Positions 24,775 through 33,964 of a stretch of DNA of 64,000 bases are shown one piece after another. The stretch lies in NCBI GenBank assembly GCA_017940895.1, contig JAGAXM010000027.1, positions 85,144 to 149,143 of the forward strand. The letters are read 5' to 3'. Position 1 is the first letter of the stretch. Each line of letters begins with the position of its first letter. A program made the translations under genes and the position numbers. The notes beneath the pieces are model-generated. The model was not told the DNA's origin. It saw only the letters and a list, made by a program, of their open reading frames with translations, and did no database searches. Source of the stretch: Clostridiales bacterium. Lineage in GTDB: Bacteria; Bacillota; Clostridia; Saccharofermentanales; Saccharofermentanaceae.

Positions 24775-26685
24775 TCTTTTATGCTTCTTGCCCTTGCGGC
24801 CCTGACCCATGCCTTCGGGGATGGGGTTTTGCAGGATCTCCACATACTTATGGTGGTGAAGTCTGTCGCTTAACTCGGGCGACAGCTCGAAGATATCGTC
24901 TATCTCGCTCTCCTCAGTGTCGGGCTTGAAGGTACGGCGGCGCTTCTTGCCGAACCTGTTGCGGTTGTATTCCTTCCAGATGATGATCGCCGCGAGCTCG
25001 ATCATGATGACGATGCCCATGATGTAGAAGTAGTGCTCGGTGGTCCTAAGCATCTCCAGGTCGTAGATGAACAGCTTACCTACAGGGTAGCCCAGCGCAT
25101 CGCGGAAGATGCCGTACATCATGAAAGCCCAGTAAACGACCATGTAAAGCCAGCCTAAGACTGTGAGGATGACTTCGATCAGCCGCTTCCACCACACCTG
25201 CTTCGTGTCGTATTCGATGTGTTTGTCGGTGTCTTTGCCGATAACGGGGTTCTCGAGGCTGCCGTCAACAAGCGGCATCTCAGGTGTGCTCTTGCCGGTT
25301 AAGGCCTGCTCACGCCTCGTTATCTTCATGAGCGCTTCGCTGTCCTTGGCGTCAAGGCCGATCTCAATCTCCTTCGGCTTCGGCTCGAAAAGCATATTCT
25401 CCAGCTCTTCTGTATCAATGCTCTTCGCAGGTGACGCTGACTGCTCCTTCATAGTCTGCGTTACGCCCCGATCCGGGCTCTTCCAGGTCGCGAGCTTCTT
25501 GTTGGGAAGTATCGCCTTGAAGATGGATGCGAGTGCGATGAATACGTTTATGTACCAGTACAGTATCGGGTACCAGATGACTGACCAGGAGTTATCGAAG
25601 ATCTTCTTGTCGTATCTTGATTCGAGCCACATCGCGATGAGGAACTGGAACAGACATATGAAGGACAGGAACTGGCTTTTCCAAATGTATTCGGTGATGA
25701 CGTGGTGTCCTCTTATCTCCATCGTGATAAGGATTATCGTAAGAATCAGCCAGCAGACGGACCATAAGAAAGAGAGGACCTGCTCGAGGTAGATGGGCGC
25801 CATTCTTCTTCTCTTCCAGCTCTTGAAGATGTCCCAGTGCCTGAAGATAACTTCAAGTCCGCCTTCAGACCAGCGTCTTCTTTGACGCCACAGACCCTTT
25901 ATCGTCTCAGGCACAAGCATCCAGCACAGGGCACGGGGCTCGTAGCGGACGTCCCAGAAATTCTTTTCGAGTTTCCAGGTGACTGCGATATCCTCCGTCA
26001 TCATGTCACGGTCCCAGAAGCCGCATTCCATGAGGGCGCGCTTACGGTAAGCGACGCATACGCCTGATACCGTCATGACTTTGCCGAGGACGCGCTGAGT
26101 GCGCTTTATAAGGCTTATTATGCTCGCATATTCACACAGCTGAAGCTTGCCGAGGAGCGTGCCTCTGTTACGTACTCTGGGGTTGCCCGTGACGGCACCG
26201 ACGCGCTCGCCGTTGTGCCTGTTTACGAAGTGCGAGACGAGATAGCGGAGTGCATTCTTATCAAGATATGAGTCTGCATCGACACCGACAAGTATCTCGC
26301 CTTTGGATGCGATGAGACCGAGATAGAGGGCATTCGCCTTGCCGCAGTTCTCCTTGAGGTCTATTACACGGACCCTGTCGTACTTGATGGCGAGATCCTT
26401 AAGGACCTCGGATGTGTCGTCGGAGCTTCCGTCATTTATGAGTATGACTTCATACTCGGGGTAGTTGAGGTCCACCATCTCCTTGACGACAGGGTAGAGG
26501 ATACGGCTCTCGTTATGTGCCGGCATCAGGATGGAGACAAACGGAGTCTTCTCGAGCGGCAGCGAACCCTTACGCTCGTTGGCAAAATAGAATACCAATG
26601 ATCCCAATATCCACAGCATACCCATGACGGCAGGATACCAGTAGACGAATATCTCCATAGCACGTAAAGGCAGATTACTGAACAC
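24763..26685 (-). CDS. PgaC-like GT2 polysaccharide synthase fused to a PgaD-like domain
   Basis: This is a processive membrane glycosyltransferase probably making a beta-linked polysaccharide such as poly-N-acetylglucosamine. Residues 1 to about 390 are PgaC/IcaA-like: two N-terminal hydrophobic stretches, then the GT2 core with SILMPAHNES, INDGSSDDT, VGVDADS, the acid MTEDIAVTW and the QRRRW signature, followed by membrane helices. After a charged linker (about 395-490), residues 495-625 resemble PgaD: KQVWWKRLIEVILTVLGWLY, a second helix and YNRNRFGKKRRR. PgaD is normally a separate small protein needed for activity. The ATG has AAGGAG upstream. The PgaD part is inferred by pattern only. 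Confidence 0.82.
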   Translation of the reverse strand: MFSNLPLRAMEIFVYWYPAVMGMLWILGSLVFYFANERKGSLPLEKTPFVSILMPAHNESRILYPVVKEMVDLNYPEYEVILINDGSSDDTSEVLKDLAIKYDRVRVIDLKENCGKANALYLGLIASKGEILVGVDADSYLDKNALRYLVSHFVNRHNGERVGAVTGNPRVRNRGTLLGKLQLCEYASIISLIKRTQRVLGKVMTVSGVCVAYRKRALMECGFWDRDMMTEDIAVTWKLEKNFWDVRYEPRALCWMLVPETIKGLWRQRRRWSEGGLEVIFRHWDIFKSWKRRRMAPIYLEQVLSFLWSVCWLILTIILITMEIRGHHVITEYIWKSQFLSFICLFQFLIAMWLESRYDKKIFDNSWSVIWYPILYWYINVFIALASIFKAILPNKKLATWKSPDRGVTQTMKEQSASPAKSIDTEELENMLFEPKPKEIEIGLDAKDSEALMKITRREQALTGKSTPEMPLVDGSLENPVIGKDTDKHIEYDTKQVWWKRLIEVILTVLGWLYMVVYWAFMMYGIFRDALGYPVGKLFIYDLEMLRTTEHYFYIMGIVIMIELAAIIIWKEYNRNRFGKKRRRTFKPDTEESEIDDIFELSPELSDRLHHHKYVEILQNPIPEGMGQGRKGKKHKRSKT

Positions 26686-26766
26686 GGTCGAACTCCTTTA
26701 GCATTATTCTACGCGAACAAATGTGACCTTACTGTTTATATATTTAAACTTTAACGGCGAAAGTTT

Positions 26767-26802
26767 TAATTAATTTTACAATTTAAATGTTAAAATTAAT
26801 TA
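26767..26802. promoter_or_regulatory. AT-rich inverted repeat upstream of a DUF4214 gene
   Basis: TAATTAATTTTA (26767-26778) and TAAAATTAATTA (26791-26802) form a perfect 12-bp inverted repeat with a 12-base spacer. It lies between the divergent polysaccharide synthase and the DUF4214 gene, and overlaps the likely promoter area of the latter. It could be an operator; a chance AT-rich palindrome is possible. Confidence 0.45.
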
Positions 26803-26826
26803 TATTTGTAAAAGTGAGGTGCACTT

Positions 26827-27693
26827 ATGAATAAGTTTAAGAAGATAATTGCGGTTCTTCTGGTGGCTGTAGTGTTCTTTGCTGCTGTTCCTTTTAAGCA
26901 GAACAAGGTCTATGCTGACGTTACCTATGTTAACCGTGAGCAGACGAACCAGTACTGGATCGACGGACTTAATAAGTTCCTCGACAGACTGTACTACACA
27001 GGTCTCGGCAGAGCTACTGATCCCGACGGAAGATTCACATGGATGAACCACATCATCTACGACGGATATACGGGAGCAGACCTTGTAAGAGGTATCCTTT
27101 TCTCACCCGAGTTCCTTGATAAGAATGTAACTAACGAGGACTTCGTAAAGGTCGTTTACAGAGTCATCCTCGACAGAGAAGCAGACGCAGACGGCCTTGC
27201 CACGTGGACTGCAGCTCTTGCAAGCGGACAGTCCCGCCAGTCTGTTATCGAAGGCTTCCTGGGCTCTGTAGAGTGGGCTAATATGTGTCTTATCTACGGA
27301 CTTCCTTCCGGATCTAATGCTACACCTTCGATCGCTATCCTTCCTACGGACGGATCCACAGGCTTTGTAACATGGCTTTACTACGGCGTACATGCAAGAA
27401 GCATCGATACAGCTACAGCTGAGAGCGTAGGCGCAGACCTTCTTAACTTCAGATACGGCGGTACGGATCTTGCTCATCAGTATTTCTTCAGCGATGAGAT
27501 CAGCGGCCTGAGCAACTACGACTTCCTCGTAAGACTTTACAGGACTATCCTTAACAGAGAGCCAACTGGTGATTTTCAGGCTTGTCTCGATATGCTTAAC
27601 AACGGTACGACAACACGTGAGCAGATCTTCATTATGGCTACCGAATCTGTACAGTGGGCACAGACATGCGGAGGCTTCGGCATCTTAAGATAA
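26827..27693 (+). CDS. Secreted DUF4214 protein
   Basis: The 288-residue protein has a signal peptide (basic MNKFKK, then a hydrophobic stretch ending near residue 31 at VYA). Mature residues about 35-160 contain one DUF4214 unit with the hallmark VYRVILDREADADGLATW and a following SGQSRQSVIEGFLGSVEW. A second, degenerate unit follows (about 205-285) with LYRTILNREPTGDFQACL and ESVQW. DUF4214 is widespread in secreted and surface proteins and its function is not established. A GAGGTG ribosome site precedes the ATG. The gene stands alone, with its own terminator. Two further DUF4214 proteins occur at other places in this window. Confidence 0.88.
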   Translation: MNKFKKIIAVLLVAVVFFAAVPFKQNKVYADVTYVNREQTNQYWIDGLNKFLDRLYYTGLGRATDPDGRFTWMNHIIYDGYTGADLVRGILFSPEFLDKNVTNEDFVKVVYRVILDREADADGLATWTAALASGQSRQSVIEGFLGSVEWANMCLIYGLPSGSNATPSIAILPTDGSTGFVTWLYYGVHARSIDTATAESVGADLLNFRYGGTDLAHQYFFSDEISGLSNYDFLVRLYRTILNREPTGDFQACLDMLNNGTTTREQIFIMATESVQWAQTCGGFGILR

Positions 27694-27723
27694 GTCAGAT
27701 TAACTATATTTAATAATAATAAG

Positions 27724-27751
27724 AGACTGCGGATTCCACCGCAGTCTTTTT
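27724..27751 (+). terminator. Terminator after the first DUF4214 gene
   Basis: A perfect 9-bp stem AGACTGCGG (27724-27732) with CCGCAGTCT (27739-27747), six-base loop, followed by TTTT. Confidence 0.9.
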
Positions 27752-27806
27752 ATGTTATTATTTATTCGGTTTTGTGCCGTAATACTCTGACGGAAAAGGT
27801 GCTTAT

Positions 27807-29297
27807 ATGGATAAGAAGGGTTCGTTCCTCAAGGATGTTCTTAAGAATATCGGCTTCGCCGTTATAGCTTTTATTATCGGTTATCCGCATTTTGTATTGG
27901 CAAGATACACTATCCCGGGCGCAGATGATTTCTCCTGTGCCAACGCCGTATCCGTATACAGGCAGAGCCACAACGTTCTCTCATCGGCTTTCTTATATAC
28001 AAGAGATGTTTACCAGTCATGGCAGGGAACATATACGGGCGAGCTCATCATGGGTCTCGAGCCCTCCGTAAGAGAATCGTTCAGAGGCATCAGACTTATC
28101 ATGATCGCCTGTGTGGCACTCTTTATAATCGCACTTATTTACCTTATTCACACTGTCTGCACCAAGTTCTTTAACCTGTCTTCCGGCAAGGCATGGGCAG
28201 CAGCTCTTCTTGCAGAATTCATCGCATTTAATATCTCGCTTACAGGCGAGCTTTTCTCATGGTACACGGGTGCCGCTGTTTATACATATCCGCTTGTTGC
28301 CATAATGTTCTGTCTCGCGTTCTCGATAAGAAGTTATTTCGACCGCAAGCTTGTGTATGCGATCCTTGCGGGCGTCTTCGGCGTCATCGGTGCAGGCGGA
28401 TCGCTCGAGGTAGTAGGCTTCGGATGCGCGGCTTTCCTTGTGCTTCTCGTTGTCTATGCGATCGGTATCAAGAATATCAAGGCGAATATCAAGAGAGTAC
28501 TTTTCCTTGCTCTGCCTTTTGTCTTCACAGTGGCGGGTGCGCTCCTTAACACGGCTGCTCCCGGCAATTTCAAAAGACACGACGCCATGGAGGCAAGCGG
28601 TCTTTCTGTTGTTCCCGCGTTCACATCGAGCTGGTATAACCTCATCACACACGTAGGCGGTCTGCTCACGGCTTATCTGCTGCCGCTCGTGCTTCTTATC
28701 GTTTTCCTCGTATGTATCTGTTCCGTGTCCAAGACCGTCGTTACGGGTAAGATGCTCACGGGTGCGGTAGTCGGAACACTTTTTATTACTCTGGTAACTA
28801 TCTTCCCGGTCATCCTCGGCTACGGAAGCTACAATATCGATGCTTGGGCATCAAGCTCGAGGATCATCTACACATTCGATCTCGTTATCTCTTTAAGCTT
28901 CATCGTTCTTACGGCATTCATTGCTTTCTATGTAAGGGATCTTCTCAAGCGTAACAACATCAACGCGAGGGAGCAGGCTTATAAGTCGATCATCCTTGTC
29001 ATCGGCATCGTGATCATGTTCTCCGGTCAGCTTATCATCAACTATCAGAACGGCATGTCCATGAAGATCATCGACGATCTTAAGAACGAGAGGATGCAGA
29101 TCGCATCGAGGCAGATGGCCGATATGTATGCGAGGATCGATGAAGCAGAGGACGGAACTGATGTCATCATGACAGAGCCCGTGCTTCCCGGGACTGTGCT
29201 TTATATCCCGCTGTATATCGATTATTCCGAGTATTTCGCCAATCTTGAGGTGGCGCACTATTACAATGTTAATTCGTTCTCGCTTTATTGGTGCTGA
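27807..29297 (+). CDS. DUF6056-type polytopic membrane protein
   Basis: The 496-residue protein has about eleven membrane segments and an early external block ADDFSCANAVSVYRQSHN, resembling the DUF6056 group of GT-C-like envelope glycosyltransferases in which a DD motif in the first loop is conserved. The C-terminal 70 residues lie outside the membrane. A YTRDVYQSWQGTYTGELIMG block is also typical of this group. AAGGTG precedes the ATG. No operon partner is evident; the next gene begins 37 bases later. Family assignment is by pattern only and the substrate is unknown. Confidence 0.7.
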   Translation: MDKKGSFLKDVLKNIGFAVIAFIIGYPHFVLARYTIPGADDFSCANAVSVYRQSHNVLSSAFLYTRDVYQSWQGTYTGELIMGLEPSVRESFRGIRLIMIACVALFIIALIYLIHTVCTKFFNLSSGKAWAAALLAEFIAFNISLTGELFSWYTGAAVYTYPLVAIMFCLAFSIRSYFDRKLVYAILAGVFGVIGAGGSLEVVGFGCAAFLVLLVVYAIGIKNIKANIKRVLFLALPFVFTVAGALLNTAAPGNFKRHDAMEASGLSVVPAFTSSWYNLITHVGGLLTAYLLPLVLLIVFLVCICSVSKTVVTGKMLTGAVVGTLFITLVTIFPVILGYGSYNIDAWASSSRIIYTFDLVISLSFIVLTAFIAFYVRDLLKRNNINAREQAYKSIILVIGIVIMFSGQLIINYQNGMSMKIIDDLKNERMQIASRQMADMYARIDEAEDGTDVIMTEPVLPGTVLYIPLYIDYSEYFANLEVAHYYNVNSFSLYWC

Positions 29298-29334
29298 TAA
29301 AGTCTGAACTTATTATGGAGGGTATAAAAGAAAG

Positions 29335-30405
29335 ATGGGTAAGACACAGGAATTTCTCAAGAGAAAAGACATCAACATAAGTGCGAAGACGTACTTTGTC
29401 GATGCCATGAGCGGTATGGCGCAGGGCTTGTTCGCATCGCTTCTCGTAGGCACGATCCTTTCGACCGTGGCCAAGTACATCGGAATGATCGACGGAGCTT
29501 TTTTCGCGCGCTTCGCACACTTCATCGCGAAAGCGGGTACAGCTTCTTCCGCTATCGCAGGCGCTGCTATCGGCGTAGGTATCGCAGCTGCACTGAAGGC
29601 TCCGATGCTTGTTACGGCGTGTGCTGCCGCAGTAGGCTACTTCGCGAACGCATATCCGGGACAGCCTTATGCTGCAGGTCCTTTGGGCGTATTTATCGCG
29701 GTTATCTTTGCAGTCGAGTTCGGTAAGGCGGTATCCAAGGAGACAAAGGTGGATATCCTCGTTACTCCGATCACATCGCTCGGTATCGGATATCTTGTCG
29801 CATATCTGACGTGTCCGGTCATCGCCATCGCCATGAACTGGCTCGGCGAGTTCATTAACTATGCAACTACGATGCACCCGTTCGTAATGGGTATTATCAT
29901 CTCGGTAGTAGTAGGTATCATCCTCACTCTGCCTATATCAAGTGCTGCTATCTGCGCTTCGATCGGTATCGCAGGCATCGCGGGCGGTGCTGCTCTTGCA
30001 GGCTGCTGCGCACAGATGGTCGGCTTCGCTGTCGCATCCTTCCGCGAAAATCAGTGGGGCGGCGTTGTCTCACAGGGCCTCGGCACATCGATGCTTCAGA
30101 TGCCTAACATCGTCAAGAAGCCCGTTATCTGGATTCCCGCTACTTTGGCAGCTGCCATCACAGGTCCTCTTGCTACGGTCGTATTCAAGCTCGAGTGCTC
30201 TAAGGTATCCGCAGGTATGGGTACATGCGGTCTCGTAGGCCCCATCGGATGCTTCTCCGACATGTCCGCTTCCGGCACTCTTGATGCCAAAGCGTGGATC
30301 GGAATGGCAGTCGTATGCATTATCGCGCCTGCTCTGCTTTCTCTTGCTTTCTCCGAGATCATGAGAAAACTCGGATGGATCAAAGAAGGCGACATGAAGC
30401 TCTGA
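29335..30405 (+). CDS. PfoR-type PTS EIIC-like membrane protein
   Basis: The 356-residue protein belongs to the PTS_EIIC_2 group (PfoR-like), stand-alone EIIC-like transporters without EIIA or EIIB. It starts with a short cytoplasmic segment, KTYFVDAMSGMAQGLFASLL, and has about nine membrane segments. Glycine-rich blocks include GAAIGVGIAAALKAPMLVT and AGMGTCGLVGPIG. A GGAGG site precedes the ATG. It lies upstream of an ACT-domain protein but with a 56-base gap. The substrate is unknown, and the name PfoR (regulator of perfringolysin) reflects history rather than mechanism. Confidence 0.85.
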   Translation: MGKTQEFLKRKDINISAKTYFVDAMSGMAQGLFASLLVGTILSTVAKYIGMIDGAFFARFAHFIAKAGTASSAIAGAAIGVGIAAALKAPMLVTACAAAVGYFANAYPGQPYAAGPLGVFIAVIFAVEFGKAVSKETKVDILVTPITSLGIGYLVAYLTCPVIAIAMNWLGEFINYATTMHPFVMGIIISVVVGIILTLPISSAAICASIGIAGIAGGAALAGCCAQMVGFAVASFRENQWGGVVSQGLGTSMLQMPNIVKKPVIWIPATLAAAITGPLATVVFKLECSKVSAGMGTCGLVGPIGCFSDMSASGTLDAKAWIGMAVVCIIAPALLSLAFSEIMRKLGWIKEGDMKL

Positions 30406-30461
30406 TTATCAATAAATAAATGTTATAATTATCTTAGAACTTCATAGGGAGGGTCCATATT

Positions 30462-30893
30462 ATGTCAGTTAAGCAGATCAATGTATTCCTAGAGAACGAG
30501 CCCGGAAGACTTGCTGAGGTTACAGCGGCACTTTCTGAGGCTAAGATCGATATCAGGGCTGTATATATTACGGATTCGACCACATACGGTATGCTCCGAA
30601 TGATCGTCGATCAGCCTGATGAAGCTAAGATAGTTCTTATGAGCAAGGGGTTTACGGTAAGTATCTCGCACGTTATCGCTGTATCACTTAAGGATGTTCC
30701 CGGTACACTCGATAAGGTTCTCAAGCTTCTTTCCGACAACGGTATCCAGCTCGAGTATCTCTACGCATTCGTAGGACGTCTGTCCACGGAGGCCGTAGTA
30801 GTCTTAAGAGTCGATGACAGAGTTAAGACTATGGAGATCTTCGAGCAGAATAACATCCCTGTTATTGATGATAAGGAGGTATACGGCATCTGA
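30462..30893 (+). CDS. Tandem ACT-domain protein
   Basis: The 143-residue protein consists of two ACT domains (about residues 3-65 and 70-140), amino-acid-binding regulatory folds. The patterns are INVFLENEPGRLAEVTAALS and VIAVSLKDVPGTLDKVLKLL. Stand-alone tandem ACT proteins usually act as regulatory subunits or sensors of amino acids. AGGGAGGG precedes the ATG. Its stop shares one base with the start of the next gene, a methionine gamma-lyase family enzyme, so the two are co-translated and may share a sulfur or branched amino-acid context. That link is inferred. Confidence 0.9.
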   Translation: MSVKQINVFLENEPGRLAEVTAALSEAKIDIRAVYITDSTTYGMLRMIVDQPDEAKIVLMSKGFTVSISHVIAVSLKDVPGTLDKVLKLLSDNGIQLEYLYAFVGRLSTEAVVVLRVDDRVKTMEIFEQNNIPVIDDKEVYGI

Positions 30894-32143
30894 TGTCGAA
30901 CCCCTACAGTATTTACGGTGTAAGTGACGAAGCAGCTTCGCTCGCCTTGAAGGCGGGGGAAGCTGTTCTTCCTGTATTCAGAAAGATAGAGGAGACCCGC
31001 GAGAAGAATCAGCTCCGCGTGATGGAAGCTTTTCGTGCGGCTAAGTTCTCCGAGCCCCACATGGGCCTTACGACAGGCTACGGCTACGACGACATCGGCA
31101 GAGAGAAGATCGAGCAGATCTTCGCCGATATCATGGGCGCGCCCAAGGCTTATGTCAGGATCCAGATAAGTTCCGGCACGCAGGCGATATCGTCGATGCT
31201 CTACGGCATCACACGCCCCGGCGACGTTATCCTGTCCGCGACGGGCAAGCCTTACGATACGCTCGCATCTACGCTCGGTCTTACAGAGAAGACATACGAC
31301 GGCTCTTTGAAGCAGTACGGCATCGGCTACGACGAGGTCGAGCTTAATGAGGACGGAACCTTCAAGCGCGAAGAGCTCCTGTCCAAGATCACGGATAGGG
31401 TCAAGGTGGTCTTCATCCAGAAGTCTAGAGGCTACACGGGCAGACGCGCGCTTCGCAAGGACGATATCAAGGACATCTGCGATGCGGTTCATAATAAGCG
31501 TTCCGATATCATTGTGGCGGTGGATAACTGCTACGGCGAGTTCACGGAGGATGCGGAGCCCTGTTCCTACGGCGCCGATATCTGCGCAGGTTCCATGATC
31601 AAGAACCCGGGAGGCGGTATCGCTCCTTCGGGCGGATATATCGCGGGAAGAGAAGACCTTGTTGAGAAGGTCGCAAGACATATCTGCGCGCCGGGATTGG
31701 GAAGCGAAGTCGGACCCTCACTCGGATTTAACAGACAGCTCGCGCAGGGCATCTTCATGGCGCCTCACGTAGTAGCCGAGTGCCTCAAGGGCTCGGTGTT
31801 CGCTGCGGCTGCATTCGAGCTTGCGGGAATCAAGACGTCTCCTTCCTATAATGAGGACCGCGGAGATATAGTTCAGACTATTATCTTCAACGATTCCGAT
31901 AAACTTGTTGATTTCTGCGGCAAGGTACAGAGCTGCTCGCCGGTTGATTCGTTCGTTACCCCCGAGCCCTGGGATATGCCGGGTTATGAGGATCAGGTCG
32001 TTATGGCTGCCGGTACATTTACCTCGGGCGCGACGACGGAATTCTCCTGCGACGGCCCGATAAAGCCGCCGTATATAGCATATATGCAGGGCGGACTTGT
32101 ATATGAGCAGGTCAAACTTGCAGTGATGAGGGCTTTGTCATAA
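30893..32143 (+). CDS. Methionine gamma-lyase family PLP enzyme
   Basis: The 416-residue protein belongs to the Met_gamma_lyase family (earlier called aluminium resistance protein), PLP enzymes of the Cys/Met metabolism fold. It shows TTGYGYDDIGREKIEQIFAD, the PLP-phosphate region ISSGTQAISSMLYG, VAVDNCYGEF and the lysine block AGSMIKNPGGGIAPSGGYIAG. Length is normal. The actual substrate is not known for most members. It is coupled to the tandem ACT protein upstream and lies 18 bases ahead of the HlyD-like gene. Confidence 0.9.
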   Translation: MSNPYSIYGVSDEAASLALKAGEAVLPVFRKIEETREKNQLRVMEAFRAAKFSEPHMGLTTGYGYDDIGREKIEQIFADIMGAPKAYVRIQISSGTQAISSMLYGITRPGDVILSATGKPYDTLASTLGLTEKTYDGSLKQYGIGYDEVELNEDGTFKREELLSKITDRVKVVFIQKSRGYTGRRALRKDDIKDICDAVHNKRSDIIVAVDNCYGEFTEDAEPCSYGADICAGSMIKNPGGGIAPSGGYIAGREDLVEKVARHICAPGLGSEVGPSLGFNRQLAQGIFMAPHVVAECLKGSVFAAAAFELAGIKTSPSYNEDRGDIVQTIIFNDSDKLVDFCGKVQSCSPVDSFVTPEPWDMPGYEDQVVMAAGTFTSGATTEFSCDGPIKPPYIAYMQGGLVYEQVKLAVMRALS

Positions 32144-32161
32144 ACTGACTTACGGTTGATT

Positions 32162-33964
32162 ATGTCGGATAACGAGAACAGACAATGGTTTGAGCAAAGC
32201 GATAAGGATCGCGAGAGAAGAAGAAGCAGGACAGGCGGCAAGAAGCCCGCATCCGGTGCTCCGAAGGCTCCCGCCGATGAAGCGCGTAAGAAGCGTTCCG
32301 CTCAGCGCGGCCAGGCTCCTGCGGGCAAGCATCCGCCGAAGCCTCAGCAGCCTAAGCCCGGTCAGCCGAAGTCCGACCGTCCCGTACAGGGAAGGCAGGG
32401 ACAGCCGCGTCCGGGTCAGCCCAAGCCTTCACAGAATAAGCAGGGACAGAGGCTTCAGCAGGGCGGCAAGCCTAAGGCTGACGCCGTCCGTAAAGACGGC
32501 AGGCCGGATTCCGGTAAGGGAAGACCTGAAGGCAAGAAGCCCGAGCAGCGTAAGCTTGAGCAGAAGCGCAGAAGCGAGCCTACGCCGATTCCTCAGTCTG
32601 CGATCCCGCTGAAGGGCGAGCCTGAGCCCAAGTCTTCCAAGGAGAAGACCGCTCCCGGCAATCCTACTCCCAATGAGATCCGTAAGAAGTCTTCACGTAA
32701 GAAGGCTCTTGTAAGCTCCGCGTTAGCCGTCGCGCTTGTGTTGGCGGGCATTCTGGTGTTGCTGTTCGTTGTGCATCACCTTTTCGATTATTTTGCAGTT
32801 AAGCCGAACCTCGAGTTCGTTACCAACGGTTCCATCGAGCACACTATCGGTTCGAGGGCGATTATCGTGCGTAATGAGAGCGTTATTGCTTCCGATCACG
32901 GCGGTGACTTCGTAACGCAGGCTGCGGAGGGTTCGCGTGTTGCAGCCGGTCAGTCGATCGCGATGGTCGTTCCCGACGATATGCAGACTGTAGTAGAGAA
33001 CTTGAGAAGCACTCAGTCACAGATCTCAGACGTTCAGCAGGAGCTGATCGCGAACGGACTTGCCGAGGGAGCTGACGTTATCTACAGCGATATCGATCAG
33101 TCGCTGAACCCTATTATTAATATGTTAAGAATTGATTCCATTGAAGGTAATCTGTCGGAGCTTTCTTCTTATTCATCTTCGATCTCGGTTCTTCTTAATC
33201 AAAGAGAACTCGAGCTCGCGGATCTCGACTTCGATGATGAGAGACTCCGTACTTTAAGATCGGACGAGAGAGGTTACGAGTCGCAGCTTCAGAACAGAGC
33301 TTCGGTTGTCAATGCGACCGAGCCCGGCATCATTTCTTTCAAGCTCGACGGTCTCGAGACTGTGCTTAATTATGAGGTGCTGCTTAATGCGGATGCCGTA
33401 ACGATAAGAGATTATATCGATAATGCCGTAGGTGTTATCACGTCTGACCTCACAGTCGAGGCGGGTGATAATGTCGCGAGGATCGCGAGCAATCAGGATC
33501 AGTATATCGCATGCTTCCTTAATGAATCGGATGCGCCTTCTGCTGCGTTCGAGGTTGGTTCGCAGCATACGATTATCGTAGGTTCCGAGGGACTTAGTAT
33601 CGGTAAGTGTATCGTTCAGAGAATACAGCCCACGAGTAACGGCAATTACCTTGTAGTATTCTCCACGACACGTTATGTGGAGGATCTTCTCGATGTTAGA
33701 TCCGTTGATATCGAGGTCGTTATCACAGAGACAAGAGGTCTTCGTGTTCCCGTATCGAGCCTTGTTAATCCCGATTATGACCGCGGCGTTGCCACTATCT
33801 ATGTCAATGACCAGGGATTCTGTAATTCGCTCGGAGTACTCATCGTCGACTATGACCGTGAGTTCGCGATCATCACTCCTATGGGTGACGGCTCCGTTCC
33901 GAATCTTCAGACTGTTTATATTACCAATCCGGAATCCGTAAGTCCGGGAGATCAGGTGGGATGA
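32162..33964 (+). CDS. HlyD-like membrane protein with long disordered N-terminus
   Basis: The 600-residue protein has a 180-residue cytoplasmic N-terminus rich in Pro, Gln, Lys and Gly (repeats such as QPKPGQPK), one membrane segment (about residues 182-205) and an extracytoplasmic region with HlyD-type features. These are a lipoyl-like GSRVAAGQSIAMVVP block, a helical hairpin (about 275-370) and a beta-barrel domain ending at the C-terminus. It lies next to YlmE and SepF genes, as related proteins do in other Clostridia, which suggests a role in the division or envelope apparatus rather than drug export. The ATG at 32162 is used; TTG at 32156 is an alternative. Confidence 0.78.
   Translation: MSDNENRQWFEQSDKDRERRRSRTGGKKPASGAPKAPADEARKKRSAQRGQAPAGKHPPKPQQPKPGQPKSDRPVQGRQGQPRPGQPKPSQNKQGQRLQQGGKPKADAVRKDGRPDSGKGRPEGKKPEQRKLEQKRRSEPTPIPQSAIPLKGEPEPKSSKEKTAPGNPTPNEIRKKSSRKKALVSSALAVALVLAGILVLLFVVHHLFDYFAVKPNLEFVTNGSIEHTIGSRAIIVRNESVIASDHGGDFVTQAAEGSRVAAGQSIAMVVPDDMQTVVENLRSTQSQISDVQQELIANGLAEGADVIYSDIDQSLNPIINMLRIDSIEGNLSELSSYSSSISVLLNQRELELADLDFDDERLRTLRSDERGYESQLQNRASVVNATEPGIISFKLDGLETVLNYEVLLNADAVTIRDYIDNAVGVITSDLTVEAGDNVARIASNQDQYIACFLNESDAPSAAFEVGSQHTIIVGSEGLSIGKCIVQRIQPTSNGNYLVVFSTTRYVEDLLDVRSVDIEVVITETRGLRVPVSSLVNPDYDRGVATIYVNDQGFCNSLGVLIVDYDREFAIITPMGDGSVPNLQTVYITNPESVSPGDQVG

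Noticed and set aside
29335..30405. A full PTS permease at the PfoR-like gene
   Set aside because: No EIIA or EIIB domain is fused or adjacent, so it is treated as a stand-alone EIIC-like protein.
30761..31681. A 306-codon minus-strand frame opposite the ACT and methionine gamma-lyase family genes
   Set aside because: Both plus-strand genes are well supported; the minus frame crosses their boundary and has no motif.
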